This document shows positions 1-6,432 of a DNA stretch of 21,541 bases, piece after piece. Origin of the DNA: CAYMKL01 sp964390805 (GTDB taxonomy: Bacteria; Chloroflexota; Anaerolineae; VGOG01); NCBI GenBank assembly GCA_964390805.1, contig CAYMKL010000117.1, forward strand, positions 1 to 21,541, in the 5' to 3' direction. Positions within the stretch are counted from its first letter, which is position 1. Each line of letters opens with the position of its first letter. A program made the position numbers and the translations under genes. Under the pieces are notes generated by a model. That model ran no database searches. It worked only from the letters and a program-made list of their open reading frames with translations, and was not told the DNA's origin.

Positions 1-158
1 TGCACGAGGCCGTCACCTACGAGGAGAGCGCAGAGCACCAGGAGGGCCAGATCATCGGCGAGGTGCAGAAGGGCTACAAGCTCGGCGACCGGGTTTTGCG
101 GCCTGCGTTGGTGAGGGTGGCCAAGGGGAAGCCGGCGTTAGAAGCTGAGCCTGATTGA
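1..158 (+). CDS. grpE: GrpE nucleotide exchange factor, C-terminal end (partial)
   Basis: The first 158 bases read in frame from base 3 as the last 51 residues of GrpE, ending in TGA at 156-158. GrpE is the cytosolic dimeric exchange factor that releases ADP from DnaK. The visible part is the C-terminal beta-wing domain: the segment GEVQKGYKLGDRVLRPALV (about residues 20-38 of the fragment) is the family signature that contacts the DnaK nucleotide-binding domain. The short tail AKGKPALEAEPD is variable in the family. The start and coiled coil lie outside the window. It is the first visible gene of the heat-shock operon; dnaK follows after a small DUF433 gene. The operon repressor (hrcA or other) cannot be seen. 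Confidence 0.93.
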   Translation, partial: HEAVTYEESAEHQEGQIIGEVQKGYKLGDRVLRPALVRVAKGKPALEAEPD

Positions 159-190
159 TGTGAATGAGTAATTTAACACATCGAGTTAGT

Positions 191-339
191 TGGACTTTGG
201 ATAAAGCTAAAGAAACCCGTTTTCTGATGATTCTGTTACCGAAATCTAACTGAATCAGCTTGTTCCAAGTCAACATGGATGGCAGTCTGGCGTGAGAAAA
301 CGGGTTTCTGGTCGCCATCGTGGGTTTGTCCAAAGTCCA
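191..339. mobile_element. MITE-like element, 149 bp, bipartite inverted repeats, 8-bp flanking duplication
   Basis: Ends are a 15-bp terminal inverted repeat with one mismatch: TGGACTTTGGATAAA at 191-205 and the complement of TGGACTTTGGACAAA at 325-339. A second, perfect 15-bp inverted repeat lies inside: AGAAACCCGTTTTCT at 211-225 and its complement at 295-309. The flanks are GAGTTAGT (183-190) and GAGTTAGA (340-347), an 8-bp direct repeat matching at 7 of 8 bases, as expected of a target duplication. There is no transposase gene inside. The element fills most of the space between grpE and the DUF433 gene, whose ribosome-binding site begins just after the right flank. The mobilising transposase family is not identifiable from the sequence alone. 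Confidence 0.72.
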
Positions 340-362
340 GAGTTAGACGAGGAGGGCGTTTT

Positions 363-617
363 ATGGAACGATACCACTACAAATATGGACGCATCACTAT
401 TGATCCCAACAAGTGTTTCGGCAAGCCATGCATTCGGGACCTGCGGATGCCAGTGACGTCTCTTCTCAGCTATCTGTCTTCTGGGATGACCGTGGAGGAG
501 ATACTGGGGGAGTGGCCTGAACTGGAACTGGAGGACATCTATCAAGCCCTTGGCTATGCGGCTTGGGCAATGACTGAGCGCGTCTTGCCGTTGGAAGAAA
601 GCTTAACAAACTCTTGA
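363..617 (+). CDS. DUF433 domain protein (VapB45-like antitoxin family), 84 aa
   Basis: An 84-residue protein starting MERYHYKYGRITIDPNKCFG. The core, with ITIDPNKCFGKPCIRDLRMPV followed by a helical segment (MTVEEILGEWPELELEDIYQALGYAAW), is the DUF433 winged-helix fold: the G-x-P-x-I-R-x-x-R-x-x-V motif and the E-I-L-x-x-[WY]-P-x-L-x-x-E-D-I-x-x-A-L pattern are both visible. DUF433 proteins are often antitoxins paired with a PIN-like DUF5615 toxin, but no toxin gene follows here, so its role is open. ATG 363 was chosen because GAGGAGG (349-355) sits 7 bases upstream; an earlier in-frame start at 279 would lie inside the MITE. It stands between grpE and dnaK, an unusual site, and is probably co-transcribed. 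Confidence 0.82.
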   Translation: MERYHYKYGRITIDPNKCFGKPCIRDLRMPVTSLLSYLSSGMTVEEILGEWPELELEDIYQALGYAAWAMTERVLPLEESLTNS

Positions 618-633
618 GATTCGCTTGACTTTG

Positions 634-668
634 ACTCGAAACCCAAAACTCGAAACTCGAAACTTTCA
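634..668. repeat. Heptad tandem repeat in the dnaK leader
   Basis: Five consecutive 7-bp units can be read: ACTCGAA (634-640), ACCCAAA (641-647), ACTCGAA (648-654), ACTCGAA (655-661) and the degenerate ACTTTCA (662-668). The array ends just before the dnaK ribosome-binding site. The same unit type recurs at 4857-4927 and 14595-14622. Confidence 0.8.
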
Positions 669-687
669 CACGGAGGAACAACCAACT

Positions 688-2577
688 ATGAGCAAAATAA
701 TCGGTATTGACCTAGGAACCACGAACTGCTGCGCGGCGGTGATGCAGGCGGGCGAGCCGATGGTGATCCCCAGCGCGGAGGGGGGACGGCTGTTCCCCTC
801 GGTGGTGGCGGTTAACCCCAAGACGGAGGAACGTATGGTGGGGATGGTGGCCCGACGCCAGGCCGTCACTAACCCCGATAACACCATCTTCTCCATCAAG
901 CGCCTCATGGGACGCAAGTTCAGCGATCCTGAGGTGCAGCGAGCCAGGAAGATATTGCCCTACAAGATCGTCGAGAATCCCAACGGCGATGCCTGGGTGG
1001 TAATGGGGGGCAAGGAGTACTCACCGCCAGAGATCTCGGCCATGATCCTGCAGAAGATCAAGACCGACGCCGAGGCATTTCTGGGAGAGACCATCACCCA
1101 GGCGGTGATCACCGTGCCTGCCTATTTCAATGATTCCCAGCGCCAGGCTACCAAAGACGCCGGCAAGATCGCGGGGCTGGAGGTGCTGCGCATCATCAAC
1201 GAGCCCACTGCCTCGTCCCTGGCCTACGGCATGGACAAGAAGATTGACGAGACCATCGCCGTCTATGACCTGGGCGGCGGCACCTTCGACATCTCCATTC
1301 TGGACGTGGGCGAGGGGGTGTTCGAGGTCAAGTCCACCAGCGGCGACACTTTCCTGGGCGGCGATGACTTTGACCAGAGGATCATAGAATGGATCTGTGA
1401 CGAGTACAAGAGGGATCAAGGCATTGACCTCAGCCAGGATAAGATGGCCCTGCAGCGACTGAAGGAGGCGGGGGAGAAGGCCAAGATCGAGCTTTCCACG
1501 GTGATGGAGACGGAGATCAACCTGCCTTTCATCACTGCCGACGCCTCAGGGCCCAAGCACCTGACCATGAAGCTGACCCGGGCCAAAATGGAGCAGTTGG
1601 TGGAAGATCTGATCGAGCGCTCCATCGGCCCCTGCCGACAGGCCCTGGCTGACGCCAAGCTCTCCCCGGGCGACATTGATGAGGCCATCCTGGTGGGAGG
1701 ACAGACCAGGACGCCCGCCGTCCAGGAGGCAGTGAGGAGGATTTTCGGCAGGGAACCCCACAGAGGGGTCAATCCCGACGAGGTGGTAGGTGTGGGGGCG
1801 GCCATCCAGGCCGGCGTTCTGGGCGGCGAGGTCAGGGACGTGCTGCTCCTGGACGTGACCCCGCTGACCCTCTCCATCGAGACCCTGGGCCGCGTGGCCA
1901 CGGCTCTCATCGAGCGCAACACCACCATTCCCACCCGCAAGAGTCAGACCTTCTCCACGGCGGCCGACGGCCAGACCGGAGTGGAGATCCACGTGGTGCA
2001 GGGCGAACGGCCTATGGCTCCCGATAACAAGACCCTGGGGCGCTTCATGCTGGATGGCATCCCTCCGGCGCCGCGGGGCATCCCTCAGATCGAGGTGACT
2101 TTCGACATAGACGCCGACGGCATCCTCAAAGTAGCGGCCGAGGACAAGGCCACGGGACGCGAGCAGCACATCACCATCACTGCCTCCAGCGGCCTCGCCG
2201 ACGAAGAAGTGGAGCAAATGGTCAAGGACGCCGAGCGGTTCGCCGCTGAGGACAGAAAGCGCAAGGAAGAGGCCGAAGCCCGCAACGCCGCCGACTCGGC
2301 CATCTACGTGGCGGAGAAAACCCTGCGCGAGCAGGGCGAGAAGGTGCCAGCCAACGTGCGGAGTGACGTGGAGAGCAAGGTGGAGGCCCTGCGCACCGCC
2401 CTGCAGGGCAAGGACGTGAACGAGATTCGCGGCAGGACTGAGGAGCTAGGCATGGCCGTGCAACAGATTGGCGCTAGCATGTACGAACAAGCTGGCCCCA
2501 CCCCACCTCCCCCAGGCGAGGAGGAAAAGCCTTCTGAGGGCGGGGAGACCGTGGAGGGTGAGTTCAGGGAGGTGTAG
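688..2577 (+). CDS. dnaK: Chaperone protein DnaK (Hsp70), 629 aa
   Basis: Cytosolic ATP-dependent Hsp70 that binds exposed hydrophobic peptides and cycles with DnaJ and GrpE. The nucleotide-binding domain covers about residues 1-383: phosphate-1 motif IGIDLGTTNCC (5-15), AVITVPAYFNDSQRQATKDA (139-158), NEPTASSLAYG (171-181), phosphate-2 motif VYDLGGGTFDISIL (192-205) and the adenosine motif ILVGGQTRTPAVQE (334-347). The hydrophobic interdomain linker is VLLLDV (385-390), followed by the substrate-binding beta domain and a helical lid. The tail ends PTPPPPGEEEKPSEGGE then VEGEFREV, an acidic end typical of bacterial DnaK. Length is normal. ATG 688 was chosen because GGAGGA (672-677) precedes it at proper spacing; the 21 residues upstream are encoded by the heptad repeats. 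A DUF2283 gene follows after 9 bp, then dnaJ. Confidence 0.97.
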   Translation: MSKIIGIDLGTTNCCAAVMQAGEPMVIPSAEGGRLFPSVVAVNPKTEERMVGMVARRQAVTNPDNTIFSIKRLMGRKFSDPEVQRARKILPYKIVENPNGDAWVVMGGKEYSPPEISAMILQKIKTDAEAFLGETITQAVITVPAYFNDSQRQATKDAGKIAGLEVLRIINEPTASSLAYGMDKKIDETIAVYDLGGGTFDISILDVGEGVFEVKSTSGDTFLGGDDFDQRIIEWICDEYKRDQGIDLSQDKMALQRLKEAGEKAKIELSTVMETEINLPFITADASGPKHLTMKLTRAKMEQLVEDLIERSIGPCRQALADAKLSPGDIDEAILVGGQTRTPAVQEAVRRIFGREPHRGVNPDEVVGVGAAIQAGVLGGEVRDVLLLDVTPLTLSIETLGRVATALIERNTTIPTRKSQTFSTAADGQTGVEIHVVQGERPMAPDNKTLGRFMLDGIPPAPRGIPQIEVTFDIDADGILKVAAEDKATGREQHITITASSGLADEEVEQMVKDAERFAAEDRKRKEEAEARNAADSAIYVAEKTLREQGEKVPANVRSDVESKVEALRTALQGKDVNEIRGRTEELGMAVQQIGASMYEQAGPTPPPPGEEEKPSEGGETVEGEFREV

Positions 2578-2586
2578 AGAGGACAG

Positions 2587-2823
2587 ATGAGGATCACGTA
2601 TGATTTGGAAGTGGACGCGCTCTACATCCGATTCATCGAGACCACGGTGACGACCAAACACCTGGCCGAAGGCATTGCAGCCGACTATGATGCCGAAGGA
2701 CGGCTAGCAGGAATAGAGATTCTGGACGCAGTAAAACGATTTGGTGCCCCCGATGTCTTTCGGCAAGTAGTTCTGGAGGACATAGCCCTGGTAGCTCAAC
2801 AATTGAGGACAGATGAGTTCTAA
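2587..2823 (+). CDS. DUF2283 domain protein, 78 aa
   Basis: A 78-residue protein beginning MRITYDLEVDALYIRF, with the DUF2283 hallmarks: Y-D-x-x-x-D-A-L-Y-I-x-[FL] at the start, then a charged segment and AADYDAEGRLAGIEILDA (about 31-48), where D-x-x-G-x-x-x-G-I-E-I-L is the conserved core strand pair. The function of the family is unknown; members are small single-domain proteins often found near toxin-antitoxin or stress genes. The start ATG is 9 bp after the dnaK stop, with AGAGGACAG just upstream. Its last 11 bases overlap the dnaJ start (2813), so the two are probably translationally coupled. This makes it a stable member of the chaperone operon rather than a stray reading frame. No DNA-binding or catalytic motif was recognised. 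Confidence 0.85.
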   Translation: MRITYDLEVDALYIRFIETTVTTKHLAEGIAADYDAEGRLAGIEILDAVKRFGAPDVFRQVVLEDIALVAQQLRTDEF

Positions 2824-3946
2824 ACGCGACTACTACGACGTGCTCGGCGTGGGCCGCTCGGCCAGCCAGGATGAGATAAAGAAAGCCTATCGAGGGCTGG
2901 CCCGCCAATATCATCCCGATGTCAACAAGAGCCCCGACGCCGAAGCCAAGTTCAAAGAGATAAACGAGGCCCACGAGGTTCTCTCCGATCAGGAGAAGCG
3001 CGCCACTTACGACCGCTTCGGCCATTCTGGCGTGCAGGGGCGCTGGGGCGACGGCGGAGAATCTCGCTACGGCGATTTTGGGTTCGGCGGCTTCGGCGAT
3101 ATCTTCGGGGACCTGTTTGGCTTTGGTCCCCGCACCAGGAGTCGGCGCGCGCCGCGTCGCGGGACTGACCTACGCTACGATCTGACCATTTCTTTTGAGG
3201 AAGCTGTCTTCGGTTGCGAGAAGGAGCTGGAGATTCCGCGCTACGAGGCCTGCCCCCGCTGTCATGGCAGCGGGGCGGAGCCGGGCACCAGCCCCATCCG
3301 CTGCCCTCAGTGCAACGGGGCCGGTGAAGTGCGGCGCACCCAACAGTCCATCCTCGGCTCTTTTATCAACGTGAGCACTTGTCCCCGCTGCCAGGGGGAA
3401 GGGGAGATCGTCAACACCCCTTGCAGCGAGTGCCGTGGCCAGAAGCGCGTACGAGTGACCCGCACCATCTCTGTCAAGGTGCCGGCGGGGGTAGACGACG
3501 GGACACAGATTCGCCTGGCCGGCGAGGGAGAGCCCGGAGTGTGGGGCGGCCCGACGGGCAATCTCTACGTGGTTCTCTCAGTTAAGCCCCATCGCTATTT
3601 TCGCCGCCAGGACAACAACGTCATCCTGGAACTGGCGATCAACGTCGCTCAGGCAGCCCTGGGTGATCAGGTCATGGTGCCTACGCTGGATGGTGACGAG
3701 ATACTAGTCATCCCCGCAGGCACTCAGACAGGCAAGGTCTTCCGCTTGCGGGCCAGAGGTGTGCCCTACCTCAGGCGTAATGGTCGGGGCGACCAGTTGG
3801 TGATCGTGCAGGTAGCGATTCCCACCGACTTGAGCGACAAACAGAAACAACTGTTCAAGGACTTGGGCAAGACGCTGGGCAAGGAGGTTATTCCTCAAGA
3901 AGAAAAGGGCTTGTTGGAGAAGATAGTGGATTTCCTCAAAGCATAG
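2813..3946 (+). CDS. dnaJ: Chaperone protein DnaJ (type I Hsp40), 377 aa
   Basis: Co-chaperone that delivers substrates to DnaK and stimulates its ATPase. The J domain is at residues 5-70 with the essential HPD at 34-36 (RQYHPDVNK). A Gly/Phe-rich region follows (about 80-105, GDFGFGGFGDIFGDLFGFG). The cysteine-rich zinc domain has four C-x-x-C pairs: C147/C150, C164/C167, C190/C193 and C204/C207. The fourth repeat reads CSECRGQKRV, lacking the second glycine of the C-x-x-C-x-G-x-G pattern, while all eight cysteines are kept. Two C-terminal beta domains complete a full-length type I protein. The start overlaps the end of the DUF2283 gene by 11 bp. prmA follows 22 bp downstream, as in many Gram-positive and Chloroflexota heat-shock operons. 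Confidence 0.97.
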   Translation: MSSKRDYYDVLGVGRSASQDEIKKAYRGLARQYHPDVNKSPDAEAKFKEINEAHEVLSDQEKRATYDRFGHSGVQGRWGDGGESRYGDFGFGGFGDIFGDLFGFGPRTRSRRAPRRGTDLRYDLTISFEEAVFGCEKELEIPRYEACPRCHGSGAEPGTSPIRCPQCNGAGEVRRTQQSILGSFINVSTCPRCQGEGEIVNTPCSECRGQKRVRVTRTISVKVPAGVDDGTQIRLAGEGEPGVWGGPTGNLYVVLSVKPHRYFRRQDNNVILELAINVAQAALGDQVMVPTLDGDEILVIPAGTQTGKVFRLRARGVPYLRRNGRGDQLVIVQVAIPTDLSDKQKQLFKDLGKTLGKEVIPQEEKGLLEKIVDFLKA

Positions 3947-3968
3947 AGAGGTTAAAGAGGGGGAAGCG

Positions 3969-4985
3969 TTGAGTTGGCTGGAAGCCAGTGTCCAGGCGGA
4001 TGGCGAAGCCGCTGAAGCAGTGAGCGAAGTCTTTAACCGCTACGGGCGCGGCGGAGCGGTGCTGTCAACGGATTTTGACGATGAGTTAGGCAACACGGCG
4101 GTGGTCACAGTCAAGACCTACCTACCTTTAGACGAAGAGGGCTTGAAAACTAAGCAGCGCATAGAAGAGGCCCTCTGGCATCTAAGCCGGATTTATCCTC
4201 TCCCGGCACCTGATTTCCGCGAGCTCACCGAAGACGATTGGGCCAATGCCTGGAAGAAGCACTATTGTAAGCGAGGCGGCGTCCTGCGGATCGGCCAGCG
4301 CATCGTGATCAAGCCCCCGTGGCAAGAGCACCAGCCCCAGCCCGAGGATATAGTCATCGAACTGGACCCAGGCATGGCCTTCGGCACGGGCTTGCACCCC
4401 ACCACCCGGATGTGCCTGCGGGCTCTGGAGGAGCACCTGAAGCCGGGGGCTAAGGTCCTGGACCTGGGCACGGGCTCAGGGATCCTGGCCATCGCCGCGG
4501 CCAAGTTGGGAGCAACCTCCGTCCTGGCCCTGGACAACGATTCAGTGGCCGTAGGAGCGGCCCGGGCTAACGTAAAGTCAAATGGAGTGCAGAGCATTGT
4601 CACCATTGAACTTGGCTCACTGGACAAGGCCACGGGAGAGTTTGAGCTAGTACTCGTCAACATCCTGGCCAGAGTGGTCATTGAGTTCGCCGACCAGGGG
4701 CTGGCGGATCGGGTTCGGCCGACCGGCCTGATGATCGCGGCGGGCATCATCGAAGAGCAAGAGTCGAAAACAACGGCAGCCTTCAGAGAGCACGGGGTGG
4801 AGATCGTCGAACGACGACAGGAAAAGGATTGGGTGACCTTGATCGGAAGAAGGGTCACCCGAAACCCTGTCCTGAGCGTCGCTCCACTTACAGCCGAAGG
4901 ATCAAAACCCGAAACTCGAAACCCGGAAGGGGAGAATTCAAGTCATGCACCGCTTCTTTGTATCGCCCGACCAGTTGGAGGATGA
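3969..4985 (+). CDS. prmA: Ribosomal protein L11 methyltransferase, with repeat-derived C-terminal tail
   Basis: SAM-dependent methyltransferase that methylates ribosomal protein L11. Residues 1-100 are the L11-recognition domain (MSWLEASVQADGEAAEAVSE at the start, DDWANAWKKHY at 89-99). The catalytic domain follows with ELDPGMAFGTGLHPTTRMCL (131-150), SAM loop VLDLGTGSGILAIAA (163-177) and the substrate motif NILA (231-234). The start is TTG 3969, since the family motif begins immediately there and AGAGGGGGAAG precedes it. The family's usual end is near residue 295 (DWVTLIGRR). Residues about 296-338 are encoded by heptad repeats and a degenerate palindrome, then run 41 bp into rsmE. This tail is probably acquired by repeat insertion and not part of the fold. 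Confidence 0.94.
   Translation: MSWLEASVQADGEAAEAVSEVFNRYGRGGAVLSTDFDDELGNTAVVTVKTYLPLDEEGLKTKQRIEEALWHLSRIYPLPAPDFRELTEDDWANAWKKHYCKRGGVLRIGQRIVIKPPWQEHQPQPEDIVIELDPGMAFGTGLHPTTRMCLRALEEHLKPGAKVLDLGTGSGILAIAAAKLGATSVLALDNDSVAVGAARANVKSNGVQSIVTIELGSLDKATGEFELVLVNILARVVIEFADQGLADRVRPTGLMIAAGIIEEQESKTTAAFREHGVEIVERRQEKDWVTLIGRRVTRNPVLSVAPLTAEGSKPETRNPEGENSSHAPLLCIARPVGG
4857..4927. repeat. Heptad repeats interrupted by a degenerate palindrome (in prmA tail)
   Basis: Heptads ACCCGAA (4857-4863) and ACCCTGT are followed by CCTGAGCGTC, a spacer and CCGAAGGAT, which together resemble a disrupted copy of the CCTGAGC...CGAAGG palindrome. Heptads then resume: ACCCGAA (4907-4913), ACTCGAA (4914-4920), ACCCGGA (4921-4927). 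The array is translated as the extra prmA tail and also carries the purine-rich ribosome-binding region of rsmE. Confidence 0.7.
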
Positions 4986-5724
4986 CAAAGTCACGATCAC
5001 CGGGCCAGCAGTGCACCACATTAGAGACGTCTTGCGCCTAGGCCATGGCGACGACATCGTCGTACTGGACAACTCCGGATGGGAGCGGGAGGTAGAAATC
5101 CTCCAGGTGGGCCGAGAGCACGTGGTTGGCAGGGTGCTGGGCAAGACTCTCGCTACCGGCGAGCCCCGCACCAAGGTCTCTCTCTTTCAGGGTGTGCTCA
5201 AGGGCGGCCATTTCGAGTTTGTCTTGCAGAAGGGCACGGAACTGGGGATCACAGAATTCGTGCCCCTCATCAGCCAGCGCTGCGTCATCGCCAGCGTGGA
5301 TGACGTGAACAAGAAAAGGGATCGTTGGCAACGCATCGTTCAGGAAGCAGCGGAGCAAAGCAGGCGGGGCAGGCTTCCCAACCTCCAGTTTGCCATGCTC
5401 TTTTCCCGAGCCTGCGAACGAGCAAAGCGGACAGGAGGGCTCTCTTTGATGCCCTGGGAGGAAGAGAGAAAGGTCAACCTGAAGCTGGTGTTTGGGAAGG
5501 CGGAAACGAAGTCGAAGCGGAAAGAGTCCCACTCATTTCCTTCCAGGCCCTTTTCCATCAACCTTTTCATCGGCCCTGAGGGGGGCTTCGCTTTCGAAGA
5601 GGTGACATTGGCTCAACGGTACGGCATCGTCCCCATCACCCTGGGCCCCCGCATCCTGCGGGCCGAGACGGCCGGCTTGGTGGCCGCGGCCGCTATCCTG
5701 TATGAACTGGGAGACTTGAGTTAG
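4945..5724 (+). CDS. rsmE: 16S rRNA (uracil(1498)-N3)-methyltransferase, 259 aa
   Basis: Methylates N3 of U1498 in 16S rRNA in the assembled 30S subunit, using SAM. The N-terminal PUA-like domain (1-70) begins MHRFFVSPDQL and holds HHIRDVLRLGHGDDIVVLD (24-42). The SPOUT trefoil-knot domain contains QGVLKGGHFEFVLQKGTELG (82-101), RWQRIVQEAAEQSRRGRLP (128-146), IGPEGGF (209-215) and LGPRILRAETA (233-243), the SAM-binding knot. A Lys/Ser-rich linker at about 184-203 (KAETKSKRKESHSFPSRPFS) looks longer than usual. The start overlaps the repeat-derived prmA tail by 41 bp and has GGAAGGGGAGA (4925-4935) upstream. It is the seventh visible gene of the heat-shock operon. Confidence 0.96.
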   Translation: MHRFFVSPDQLEDDKVTITGPAVHHIRDVLRLGHGDDIVVLDNSGWEREVEILQVGREHVVGRVLGKTLATGEPRTKVSLFQGVLKGGHFEFVLQKGTELGITEFVPLISQRCVIASVDDVNKKRDRWQRIVQEAAEQSRRGRLPNLQFAMLFSRACERAKRTGGLSLMPWEEERKVNLKLVFGKAETKSKRKESHSFPSRPFSINLFIGPEGGFAFEEVTLAQRYGIVPITLGPRILRAETAGLVAAAAILYELGDLS

Positions 5725-5738
5725 GAGGTAACAGACCC

Positions 5739-6032
5739 ATGAAGCTGATCCAGGCCATCGTCCACAACGACGACGCTGATGCAGTTGTCAATGCCCTGTT
5801 AACCCAGGGTTTCAGGGCCACGCGCATGGGAAGCACCGGCGGTTTTATGCGAGCGGGTAACACGACCATTGTGAGCGGCGTCGAGGAAGGACAAGTTGAT
5901 GAAGTGCTGAGCATCATCAAACAGCACGTCAAGTCCCGCCTGCACACACCCACATGGCCTCGAGCCAAAGAGGTTGAAGTCAGCGGGGCCATCGTCTTCG
6001 TGATCAATGTGGAGAGGCTCGAGAGACTGTAG
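5739..6032 (+). CDS. darA: Cyclic-di-AMP receptor, DarA/PstA (DUF970) family, 97 aa
   Basis: A PII-like trimeric protein that binds the second messenger cyclic-di-AMP in Firmicutes homologues; its downstream target is not known. Family features are plain: start MKLIQAIVHNDDADAVVNAL, the loop GSTGGFMRAGNTT (31-43) whose G-G-F-x-R-x-G-N-T-T residues form the ligand pocket, GVEEGQVDEVLSIIK (47-61) and the final strand SGAIVFVINVERLERL (82-97). It is slightly shorter than the Firmicutes proteins (about 109 aa), with a compact loop at 66-78. AGGAGG at 5723-5728 overlaps the rsmE stop codon, so translation is probably coupled. It is the last gene before the terminator at 6111. The symbol is given by family; some genomes call it pstA or cdaR. 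Confidence 0.92.
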   Translation: MKLIQAIVHNDDADAVVNALLTQGFRATRMGSTGGFMRAGNTTIVSGVEEGQVDEVLSIIKQHVKSRLHTPTWPRAKEVEVSGAIVFVINVERLERL

Positions 6033-6110
6033 AACAAAGAAACCACTTGACCTGTCAGTTGACCTCGTCGGCATTGCAAGGGACAACTCTGTGCGATTTT
6101 GAGCAGCCGA

Positions 6111-6135
6111 GCCACAGGTTTCCTGTGGCCTTTTT
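6111..6135 (+). terminator. Intrinsic terminator of the heat-shock operon
   Basis: GCCACAGG (6111-6118), loop TTT, CCTGTGGC (6122-6129), then C and five T (6131-6135): a perfect 8-bp stem followed by a U tract. It lies 78 bp after the cyclic-di-AMP receptor gene and separates it from the next group. Confidence 0.88.
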
Positions 6136-6171
6136 GTTTGGCCTCTCAGCTAACACCTTGCAGAGGGAACG

Positions 6172-6420
6172 ATGAACAAGCGAGAAATGCGGGTTCTGCT
6201 GCGTAACTTCCTGATAGAGTTGATGGTGTATGGCGTCTTGGTATCCGCTTACTCCGTCGTCGTTTTGCGGCTGCTGGGTGAGCCGCTGACTGAACTTTTC
6301 GGCAGCAACCTGACCACCTATGCCTTCATCGGTCTGGGGCTGATCGTTGCGCAGGGGGTACTCTTGGACATCATCACGTCCTTCCTCCTCGACCGGCTCC
6401 GGCTGGGGCGGCTGGAGTAA
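6172..6420 (+). CDS. Small membrane protein with two transmembrane helices, unknown function, 82 aa
   Basis: An 82-residue protein starting MNKREMRVLLRNFLIELMVY. A basic N-terminus (K3, R4, R7, R11) is followed by a hydrophobic helix at about 13-35, a short polar loop (GEPLTELFGSNLTTY, 36-50) and a second helix at about 50-70, ending in the basic tail DRLRLGRLE. By the positive-inside rule both ends are cytoplasmic. AGAGGGA (6161-6167) precedes the ATG. It lies 12 bp upstream of the TauE/SafE permease and is likely co-transcribed, so it may be an accessory subunit of that transporter. I do not recognise a named family. Confidence 0.75.
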   Translation: MNKREMRVLLRNFLIELMVYGVLVSAYSVVVLRLLGEPLTELFGSNLTTYAFIGLGLIVAQGVLLDIITSFLLDRLRLGRLE

Positions 6421-6432
6421 GGGGGCTCAACG

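Noticed and set aside
279..362. N-terminal extension of the DUF433 protein from an upstream ATG at 279
   Set aside because: This stretch is mostly MITE sequence, while a strong GAGGAGG site supports ATG 363.
634..668. Heptad array as a CRISPR array
   Set aside because: Units are only 7 bp, without spacers, and no cas genes are present in the window.
159..687. CIRCE operator or a promoter for dnaK
   Set aside because: No TTAGCACTC-N9-GAGTGCTAA match and no paired -35/-10 boxes were seen; dnaK is probably read from upstream of grpE.
6033..6110. Possible riboswitch or promoter between the cyclic-di-AMP receptor and the two-TM protein
   Set aside because: TTGACC occurs twice but without a matching -10 box, and no known riboswitch core was recognised; only the terminator at 6111 is convincing.
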